A stretch of DNA of 64,000 nt. Origin: Palsa-744 sp036498265 (lineage in GTDB: Bacteria > Actinomycetota > Thermoleophilia > Solirubrobacterales > Solirubrobacteraceae). This document shows positions 58,315-64,000 of this stretch, in pieces (within the stretch, counting starts at the first letter, position 1; each line of letters opens with the position of its first letter). The position numbers and the translations under genes are program-made. The notes beneath the pieces were generated by a model. That model had not been told where the DNA came from and did not search any database. It worked only from the letters and a program-made list of their open reading frames with translations. The DNA is taken from assembly GCA_036498265.1 (NCBI GenBank), contig DASYFT010000036.1, positions 1-64,000 of the forward strand, given 5' to 3'.

Positions 58315-58556
58315 AGCTCACCCAGCCACAGTCCAGCGAGCCGTCCAGCGACCTGGTCCACCGCCTCCAGCAGCTCGAAGGCTCGACCCAGGCCGCGCTC
58401 GCCACCTTGCGCCGCTCGCTGGTCGAGAACGTGCGCCCGACGCGCGAACGCCTGGCGCACGAGGCAGCGATCGCGTTCCAGGTGCGAGACCACGAGCAGG
58501 CCCTCGCGATGATCGACGAGGTCGCTCAGACGGTCGGCATCTCCGGACTCGGCTAG
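58302..58556 (+). CDS. small helical protein (84 aa)
   Basis: An 84-residue acidic, mostly helical protein: MQTLELTQPQSSEPSSDLVH, then RLQQLEGSTQAALATLRRS and FQVRDHEQALAMIDEVAQTV. GAGGAG lies 7-8 nt before the ATG. The pattern is that of a small coiled or four-helix protein; no family is recognised. An operator-like repeat lies 290 bp upstream. Confidence 0.6.
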   Translation: MQTLELTQPQSSEPSSDLVHRLQQLEGSTQAALATLRRSLVENVRPTRERLAHEAAIAFQVRDHEQALAMIDEVAQTVGISGLG

Positions 58557-58586
58557 CTCCGGGGCGAGTGCCGGAGGGCCGGGTGC

Positions 58587-59165
58587 CTACTCCGGCGCGG
58601 AGCCGAGGAGGCTGTCGTCGTGGCGGCGGGCGTCGGCGTTGTTGATGAAGCTGCTCTTGGCCTTCGTGTAGGCCTGGCGGTTCTCGCGGAGCCGTGCGGC
58701 AAGGGCGCGCTTCAGCGCCGCGTATTCCGCGGTCAGCTTGGGGTCGGCGCGGAGGTTGTCGCGAAAGCGCAGACACCGCTCGAGGTCCTCGCGCTCGTCG
58801 ACGAGGTGGAGGTGGTGCGTCCGGAAGGACTCGCTCGGATAGCACAGGAACCGGCGGTGCACGAGGCCGTCGTTGAAGCTGGCAGGCAGGTGATAGCCGG
58901 CTGCCAGCAGGGTGGCGACATCGGTGTCGAGGTCGTCCACCAGCGCGATCATGTCGACGACCGGCTTGCCGGCGAGCCCGGGGACGGCGGTCGAGCCGAT
59001 GTGGTGCACGCCTACACCCGGCAGCACGCCGGCCAGCCGTTCACGCTCCACCACGAAGGAGTCGGGCCAGGAAGGGTTGTACTCGACGATCTCGATCGGT
59101 CCCTCACCCGCTCCCAGTGGCGCCGGCCCGCGAGCCGCCACCCGGCACCCGTCCTGTGGTTGCAC
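58587..59165 (-). CDS. GrpB-family (UPF0157) protein
   Basis: A 192-residue protein of the GrpB family with a nucleotidyltransferase-like fold. IEIVEYNPSWPDSFVVER, VHHIGSTAVPGLAGKPVVDM (GS...D core) and RTHHLHLVDEREDLERCLRF identify it. Family members are of uncertain function; one is fused to dephospho-CoA kinase in some actinobacteria. GTG 59165 is the start. Confidence 0.9.
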   Translation of the reverse strand: MQPQDGCRVAARGPAPLGAGEGPIEIVEYNPSWPDSFVVERERLAGVLPGVGVHHIGSTAVPGLAGKPVVDMIALVDDLDTDVATLLAAGYHLPASFNDGLVHRRFLCYPSESFRTHHLHLVDEREDLERCLRFRDNLRADPKLTAEYAALKRALAARLRENRQAYTKAKSSFINNADARRHDDSLLGSAPE

Positions 59166-59248
59166 ATTTGAATGCTCTCACGACCGGCCACAGATCGGCA
59201 ACCCGAACCCGTCGACACCCGAAGCCGGCGATCGTCCGGACGCGGACG

Positions 59249-59254
59249 TAAGGT
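59249..59254 (+). promoter_or_regulatory. -10 element of a leaderless small membrane protein gene
   Basis: TAAGGT lies 6 nt before GTG 59261. Confidence 0.45.
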
Positions 59255-59260
59255 CCGCTC

Positions 59261-59533
59261 GTGATCACGGCGCTGACGTTCACAACCTCGCACGCTGAAT
59301 GGGTGGGGCTGATCATCGCGCTCGTGAGCCTCATCGGGATCGGCGGCATCGTCTCCACGCTCATCTGCCACCGCAAGGGCTGCTATCGGCGCGGGCGCTT
59401 CCGCTACGGCCACTACAGGCTCTGCCACGTCCACCACCCCGACGTCCCGTCCGACGGGCGGATCACGGACGAGCACATCGCCGCGGTGAAGCGCGTCGAT
59501 GCCGACCCGAGCGGCCGGCCCGCAGCGGTCTGA
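59261..59533 (+). CDS. small membrane protein with Cys/His-rich tail (90 aa)
   Basis: A 90-residue protein, MITALTFTTSHAEWVGLIIA, with one membrane helix (about 14-34) and a tail ICHRKGCYRRGRFRYGHYRL followed by CHVHHPDVPS. The C-x4-C...C-x-HH pattern could hold zinc or iron on one side of the membrane. TAAGGT at 6 nt suggests a leaderless transcript. No named family known to me. Confidence 0.6.
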   Translation: MITALTFTTSHAEWVGLIIALVSLIGIGGIVSTLICHRKGCYRRGRFRYGHYRLCHVHHPDVPSDGRITDEHIAAVKRVDADPSGRPAAV

Positions 59534-59641
59534 TCGTCTCGGGCCGCGCACCGGCCGGCGTTCGACGACGCTACCATCCCCCCACGGCCTGAGTTTGTGC
59601 GCCGGCGGACCGGGGGACGAGAGTTCGGCCGGCGCGCAAGG

Positions 59642-60832
59642 ATGGGGGAAGCAGGGAGGTTGGAACGGCCTGTGAAACACGCCGACACAACGCAGCACGG
59701 GAGCCGGCTCCGAACCGGCGTCGCCGTTCTGGCGTTGGCGCTCTGGTGCCTGCAGGCCGCGCCGGCGGGGGGCACCGTCTCGCCTCCTACCAACCTGAGC
59801 GCGCCGACGATCTCGGGCAAGACGGTCATCGGCTCGACGCTGACGTCGTCGCCCGGCAGCTGGACCAACAGCCCCACCTCCTATGCGTACCGGTGGCAGC
59901 GCTGCAACCTGGCGGGAGCGCATTGCGTCGTGATCGCCGGGGCCGCGTCGCCGACATACGTGCTCACCGCGGGCGACCTGGACTCGACGTTGATCGTGAG
60001 GGTGACCGCCTCCAACGCCGCCGGGCGCGCCACGGCACGCTCGGCGAAGAGCGGCGTCGTCACCGCGGCGCGGCCGCCGGCCTCGCCGGCGCACGTGATG
60101 GTGATCGTCGAGGAGAACCGAAACCGCAGCGAAGTGATCGGCGCGTCCAGCATGCCGTACTTCAACTCACTTGCAGCCAACCACGGAGACACGACGGCGT
60201 GGAACGGCGTCTCCCACCCCTCGCTGCCCAACTACCTGGCTCTGATCTCCGGCTCGACCCAGGGCGTATCCACCGATGGATGCCAGTACTCGTTCGCCGG
60301 GCCACGGACGATCGGGTCTCAGCTGTCGGCCGATCTCGTGTCGTGGAAGGCGTACATGGAAGAACTGCCCGCGGCCGGATCGGAGGTGTGCACGTCGGGC
60401 GGGTATGCCAAGAAGCACAACCCGTTCGCGTACTTCCCTGCGACCAACGGGTCCAGCGTCGTTCCGGCGACGCAGTTCTCGACTGACCTGTCGTCCGGGA
60501 AACTTCCCCCGTTCATCTTCTACGTGCCCAACCTGACCAACGACGGTCACGACGGTACGAACCAGAACGTCGACGCCTACCTGAAAGGGCTGGTGCCGAA
60601 GGTGATGGCTTCCACCTGGTTCAGGGAATCGGGGATCATCATCATCACTTGGGACGAGAGCAACGGCGAAGAAAAGACTCCAACCGTCGTCGTCAACGGG
60701 GCGGCCGGCGCCAAAGTGCTCAGCGCGGCCGGCAACCACTACGGCACGCTCGCGACCATCGAGGACCTGTACGGCCTGCCGCGGCTGGAACACGCTGCGG
60801 GCGCCACGAGCCTGGCGCCGCTGTTCAAATAG
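59642..60832 (+). CDS. secreted phosphoesterase with Ig-like N-terminal module
   Basis: A 396-residue exported enzyme. After a signal peptide (about 20-42) comes an Ig-like/PASTA-like module (PTNLSAPTISGKTVIGSTLT, SYAYRWQRCN), common in Solirubrobacter surface proteins, then a phosphoesterase domain with HVMVIVEENRNRSEVIG (N-R nucleophile region), SHPSLPNYLALISGS, KKHNPFAYFPAT, IIITWDESNGEEK and GNHYGTLATIEDLYGLPR. It matches the acid phosphatase/phospholipase C-like family. A close paralogue is encoded at 62.95 kb on the other strand. ATG 59642 or GTG 59672 are both possible. Confidence 0.88.
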   Translation: MGEAGRLERPVKHADTTQHGSRLRTGVAVLALALWCLQAAPAGGTVSPPTNLSAPTISGKTVIGSTLTSSPGSWTNSPTSYAYRWQRCNLAGAHCVVIAGAASPTYVLTAGDLDSTLIVRVTASNAAGRATARSAKSGVVTAARPPASPAHVMVIVEENRNRSEVIGASSMPYFNSLAANHGDTTAWNGVSHPSLPNYLALISGSTQGVSTDGCQYSFAGPRTIGSQLSADLVSWKAYMEELPAAGSEVCTSGGYAKKHNPFAYFPATNGSSVVPATQFSTDLSSGKLPPFIFYVPNLTNDGHDGTNQNVDAYLKGLVPKVMASTWFRESGIIIITWDESNGEEKTPTVVVNGAAGAKVLSAAGNHYGTLATIEDLYGLPRLEHAAGATSLAPLFK

Positions 60833-60870
60833 CGCGGCGTCCCGGCGCGCGCCGGCAAGACGCATTGGGC

Positions 60871-60900
60871 GGTGGGCGAGCGTTGGGAGACTCGCCCACC
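60871..60900 (+). terminator. 10-bp-stem hairpin terminator
   Basis: GGTGGGCGAG-N10-CTCGCCCACC is a perfect stem 38 bp after the phosphoesterase stop. A self-complementary CCGGCGCGCGCCGG lies at 60842-60855. No U-tract. Confidence 0.55.
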
Positions 60901-61055
60901 TCAGTCGTCCGGTCCCAACCTCCGGCCGACGCACCGCAGACTAGGCCGGCGAAGGCCCCCGGTCAATCGATAATTCGCCCGATCTTCCGTGCTCTTGTGT
61001 CGCGGGGCACCAGGCCTAGCGTGGAGATCGAGCCCTGGCTCAGCTCTGTGCTGTC

Positions 61056-62021
61056 GTGACGGAAGCCGCCAACAAGACCGTGAGCTCGTTGCTCTCCGCG
61101 CTTGCGCGTGCCGGTGAGCCGGGCGGACACCGTGCTGCGCCGCGTGAGGCGGGACTGGCCGTCGACGAGTCGGGGCGACTGAGCGTGCGGGTCCCGGACC
61201 TCGAAACGCTGCTCGCTCGGCAGAACGTCGAGCCGGGCTCGGGAGCGCTGGCGCGGTTCCTCACCGGTCTTCTCGCGAGCTCTGCGCGCACCCTCCACCC
61301 TCGCGACCCGACCTGCTTCGTGATGGATCCCGACCTGCTGGTGCAGACGGCGGACGGCGAGTCGGTCCTGCGCCTGCCCTGGTTCGAGGACGGCCTGTTC
61401 GTGGGCCGCCAGCTTCCCGACATCACCGAGATGCCCCACCGGGTTCGCAGGCTCGCGGTGGAGAACTACCTCGCGGCATTCGAGGGCGAGCGTAGCCGCT
61501 ACGAGTTCACGAGCTACGGCCACTCCTTCCGGGTCGATGCCGTGCCGGTCTGCGGCGAGAGCGGATCGGTCGACGCGGTTCTGGCGATCGCCATCCCGGC
61601 CATCCCGTTCTCTCACTCGGCCGCGGCCTACGAAAGCACGGCAGCGCGCCTGGGGCGCACCGCATCCCTGGCGGAGGAGCGCGCGGCCACCCACCGGCTG
61701 GCCGGCTCGCGGGACGCCGAGGCCAGGGATCGCGACATCGCGCTCAGGGCTCGCCGGGGGGCCGCCCGGATGCAGGAGAACGCGCGGCGCACGCGGGCAC
61801 GCGAGACGGGCCCCGAGGCGCAGCTGCGAGCGCTGACCTCGCGCGAGACCGAGATCCTCGAGCTCGGCTCGCACGGGCTCGCGATGACCGACATCGCGGA
61901 GCACCTCGCGATGAGCGTGGCGACCGTCAAGACCCACCATCAGAAGATCTACGCCAAGCTGGGCGTGCGTGACAAGGCGGAGGCGGTGGGCTTTGCCCTG
62001 CGGCGAGGACTGATCGAGTAG
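61056..62021 (+). CDS. PAS-like sensor regulator with LuxR-type HTH
   Basis: A 321-residue transcription factor. The middle part (about 75-190) resembles a PAS domain (CFVMDPDLLVQTADGESVLR, YEFTSYGHSFRVDAVPV, VDAVLAIAIPAIPF). A charged coiled region (about 200-255) leads to the C-terminal LuxR HTH: LTSRETEILELGSHGLAMTD, IAEHLAMSVATVKTHHQKIY and KLGVRDKAEAVGFALRRG. There is no receiver domain. GTG 61056 is used. It is flanked by two phosphoesterase genes and may regulate them (inference). Confidence 0.88.
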   Translation: MTEAANKTVSSLLSALARAGEPGGHRAAPREAGLAVDESGRLSVRVPDLETLLARQNVEPGSGALARFLTGLLASSARTLHPRDPTCFVMDPDLLVQTADGESVLRLPWFEDGLFVGRQLPDITEMPHRVRRLAVENYLAAFEGERSRYEFTSYGHSFRVDAVPVCGESGSVDAVLAIAIPAIPFSHSAAAYESTAARLGRTASLAEERAATHRLAGSRDAEARDRDIALRARRGAARMQENARRTRARETGPEAQLRALTSRETEILELGSHGLAMTDIAEHLAMSVATVKTHHQKIYAKLGVRDKAEAVGFALRRGLIE

Positions 62022-62036
62022 GCGCGGCCGCGAGTC

Positions 62037-62387
62037 TCAGCCTCGCCGCGCAAGAGCCGCTCGGGCGCGGCTGCGTCGACGGCCGTAGAGCAGCCGCTTC
62101 GGCACCGGCACGGGGCTGAGGCGCCCGATGGCAGTCCCAAGGAAGAGCCGTGGCTCGAGTCTCGCCACGAGGCCGACGAGCTCCCGCCGCTCGCCGGCGC
62201 CGAGCCGCCCGGGGCGTCCTCGCGCACGGAGGAGCAGCGCGAGAAGTCGGCGGCGCTGACTGCGATCGAGCTTGCCGAGATGGCGTCCGGCGAGCATGGT
62301 CACCTCGGCGACCAGCAGCAACCGCGCGACCGGTAGGCCGTGGCTCAGGCGCTTCGCCCAGCGTGATCTCGCAAGGAGGTGCAGCAT
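62037..62387 (-). CDS. small Arg/Leu-rich protein (116 aa)
   Basis: A 116-residue basic protein: MLHLLARSRWAKRLSHGLPV, then LLLVAEVTMLAGRHLGKLDR and RRLLALLLRARGRPGRLGAG, ending VPVPKRLLYGRRRSRAR. It is helical with one moderately hydrophobic stretch (about 18-36). Proteins of this look occur in Solirubrobacterales, but I know no function. TAGGAT 8 nt upstream of ATG 62387 suggests a leaderless transcript. Confidence 0.65.
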   Translation of the reverse strand: MLHLLARSRWAKRLSHGLPVARLLLVAEVTMLAGRHLGKLDRSQRRRLLALLLRARGRPGRLGAGERRELVGLVARLEPRLFLGTAIGRLSPVPVPKRLLYGRRRSRARAALARRG

Positions 62388-62395
62388 CGCGAGCC

Positions 62396-62401
62396 ATCCT
62401 A
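62396..62401 (-). promoter_or_regulatory. -10 element of a leaderless small-protein gene
   Basis: TAGGAT on the minus strand, 8 nt before ATG 62387. Confidence 0.5.
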
Positions 62402-62524
62402 GAGCCGGATCGGAGCCTTACTCGGAGCCGAGCTCCTTCGACGGGACCGTTGTCGGAACGCCGCCTTTGATCTTTGGCCGCAGGACCATATGGACTGGCG
62501 ACTGGCCGCGGGAGGATCGCCGGC

Positions 62525-62878
62525 ATGGCCCTCGAGCCCATGTCGGCCAAGCAGCTCGCCGAAGCGCCCACGCTGTTCGCCAGCTTCCTGGGTCACGCCG
62601 ACCGCCGCCACAAGACAGTCGGCGACCTCCTGGCGATCTACCGGGAGCGCCGCAGGACGCTCCGCCCCGCAGAGGACCCGGCGGACGACCTCCGAGTCGA
62701 CCGCTTCATGGGCGACATGGCAGGCAACCGGTGGAGGGCCGCCGTGATCATCCGGATCGGGGTGTTCGACGGCAGGACGCTCGTGATCGACGGAATACAT
62801 CGCGCGATCGCGTATCTGGCCTGCGTCGAGGACGGCATGAGCAGCGATCGCCTGCCGGCTCTGCAGGTCGACTGCTGA
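62525..62878 (+). CDS. ParB/sulfiredoxin-fold-like protein (117 aa)
   Basis: A 117-residue protein starting MALEPMSAKQLAEAP. The second half has RWRAAVIIRIGVFDGRTLVI followed by DGIHRAIAYLAC, resembling the strand-D-G-x-H-R motif of ParB/Srx-type folds. It lacks a HTH and is too short for a partition protein, so it is a stand-alone single-domain member of unknown role. GGGAGGA before ATG 62525 supports the start. Confidence 0.6.
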   Translation: MALEPMSAKQLAEAPTLFASFLGHADRRHKTVGDLLAIYRERRRTLRPAEDPADDLRVDRFMGDMAGNRWRAAVIIRIGVFDGRTLVIDGIHRAIAYLACVEDGMSSDRLPALQVDC

Positions 62879-62949
62879 CCCGGCCCCGGGGCTCGCCGAT
62901 CGCCGGCGGGCGCCGGATGAGCCTTGGTCAGCGCGGCGGCGCCACGGCG

Positions 62950-64000
62950 CTATCTGAACAGCGGCGCCAGTGTCGACGCGCCGCCCGCGTTCCCCAATCG
63001 CGGCACCCCGTAGAGGTCCTCGATCGTCGCGAGGGTGCCGTAGTGGTTCCCCGGCGTGCTCAGGACCCTCCCGCCGCTCGTCCCGCTCAAAACGACTGTC
63101 GGGATCCGTTCTTCACCGTTGCTCTCGTCCCACGTGATTACGATGATGCCGCCTTCGCCGTACCAGCGTGACGCGAGGACAGGCGGTACGAGGTTCCTGA
63201 GATAGCTGTCGACCTGCTGGTTGGTGCCATCGTGCCCGTCGTTCACGAGGTTCGGCGCCAGGAAGATGAAGGCAGGAAGCTGGCCCACCGAGAGGTCCTG
63301 CCAGAACTGCGTGGCAGGGACCACGTCCGGACCGTTCGTCGCGGGGAAGTAGGCGAACGGATTGTGCTTCTTGGCGTAGCCGCCGGCCGTGCACGCCTCC
63401 GACCCGGGTGACGGCAGTTCTTCCAGGTACGCCTTCCACGATATGCCGGCGGCCGACAGCTCGGAGCCCAGCGTCGGCGCCGAGAAGGAGTAGCCGCACC
63501 CGTCGTCGCCGACACCATCCGTCGACCCGGAGATCAGCGCGAGGTAGTTCGGCAGGGACGGATGGGCCACGCCGTTCCATGCCGTCGTGTTGCCGTACCT
63601 GGCGGCGAGGGAGTTCAGGTACGGCATGTTCGAGGCGCCGATCACTTCGCTGCGGTTGCGGTTCTCCTCCACGATCAGCATCACGTGCGCCGGCGATGCC
63701 GACTGCGGAGCGGACCCACCGGCGGCCGGGGGAACGGACGCCGGCGAGGAGGGAGCCGTGCCGGTCGCACCCGGAGCTGTGGGGATCGCCCGGCAGACGC
63801 GCCTTCGAAGAACGACGCGCCGGTGCGTGCGGACGCGTACGTAGACGATCCTGCCGTGCCGGCGGACGACGGCTCGCCGGCCACGGACTCGGCGCGTCTT
63901 GGGGACCCAGTGCCACCTGCGGCGCTTGAACCTCACGGTCCTGCAGGTCCGCGCGCCGGACGCACGGGCCATCTCGCTGTTGCTGCTGAGCTTCGTGCTG
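62950..64000 (-). CDS. secreted phosphoesterase, paralogue of the 59.6 kb gene (5' end probably outside the window)
   Basis: At least 340 residues. The C-terminal phosphoesterase domain matches its paralogue closely: HVMLIVEENRNRSEVIG, SYFSF-like GYSFSAPTLG, KKHNPFAYFPATNG, IIVITWDESNGEER and GNHYGTLATIEDLYGVPR. The N-terminal part is an Arg-rich linker (KTRRVRGRRAVVRRHGRIVY). No signal peptide follows ATG 63972, whereas the paralogue has one, and the frame is open to the edge; the true start is probably beyond 64000. The Ig-like module of the paralogue is absent here. Confidence 0.85.
   Translation of the reverse strand, partial: STKLSSNSEMARASGARTCRTVRFKRRRWHWVPKTRRVRGRRAVVRRHGRIVYVRVRTHRRVVLRRRVCRAIPTAPGATGTAPSSPASVPPAAGGSAPQSASPAHVMLIVEENRNRSEVIGASNMPYLNSLAARYGNTTAWNGVAHPSLPNYLALISGSTDGVGDDGCGYSFSAPTLGSELSAAGISWKAYLEELPSPGSEACTAGGYAKKHNPFAYFPATNGPDVVPATQFWQDLSVGQLPAFIFLAPNLVNDGHDGTNQQVDSYLRNLVPPVLASRWYGEGGIIVITWDESNGEERIPTVVLSGTSGGRVLSTPGNHYGTLATIEDLYGVPRLGNAGGASTLAPLFR

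Overview
The window is one 64 kb stretch of very GC-rich chromosome, densely packed with single-copy housekeeping, stress and secreted-protein genes. I see no insertion sequence, phage, CRISPR array or rRNA operon. The gene content (paired acyl-CoA dehydrogenases, WS/DGAT wax ester synthase, DesA3-type desaturase with its reductase, Rv2030c-like phosphoribosyltransferase/erythromycin-esterase fusion, DUF1206, STAS and RsbW-like stress proteins) is actinobacterial. The Arg-rich linkers, secreted phosphoesterases and several small conserved proteins suggest Thermoleophilia/Solirubrobacterales; that placement is an inference.

Layout. 1-7 kb: rhomboid protease, DD-carboxypeptidase, a two-subunit acyl-CoA dehydrogenase behind a TetR-type palindrome, a transglycosylase-like protein and a lipoprotein. 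7-11.4 kb: transketolase-transaldolase operon and a hydrolase. 11.4-12.9 kb: a well-formed promoter ahead of a small ORF, a tRNA-Glu(UUC)-like gene with a hairpin in its D-loop, and a polysaccharide deacetylase. 13-19 kb: secreted IPT/TIG protein, glycerol kinase, alcohol dehydrogenase, carbonic anhydrase, membrane protein, RsbW-like ATPase. 19-29.6 kb: lipid block with WS/DGAT and lipase divergent from an SDR, GMC oxidoreductase, hydrolase, phosphodiester glycosidase-like lipoprotein, MerR regulator divergent from ferredoxin reductase and desaturase. 29.7-41 kb: stress and second-messenger block with a SigB-type promoter and hydrophobic peptide, UBP zinc finger, phosphoribosyltransferase-esterase fusion, two c-di-GMP proteins, flippase-like protein, HAD phosphatase, dodecin and PPK2. 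41-47.6 kb: Tat-exported phospholipase C-like enzyme, aldo/keto reductase, secreted HNH-like protein and a redox two-component pair (cNMP-binding histidine kinase; response regulator fused to a thioredoxin-reductase-like flavoprotein). 47.7-52.7 kb: a tightly overlapping flavin/NAD(P)H oxidoreductase operon carrying its own HxlR regulator. 52.8-64 kb: STAS protein, envelope and lipoproteins, HtrA protease, DUF1206, GrpB, PAS-LuxR regulator and two paralogous secreted phosphoesterases, the second running off the right edge.

Regulation is unusually readable. At least thirteen start codons lie 6-9 nt downstream of a TAnnnT -10 element, which implies leaderless mRNAs; at 21.5 kb two divergent leaderless genes share overlapping -10 elements on opposite strands. 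Three GTTT-N15-GGG(T/A)A(T/A) elements match the actinobacterial SigB/SigF class. A 28-bp dyad sits between the MerR gene and the desaturase operon, which also seems to start with a 40-codon Cys-rich leader ORF.
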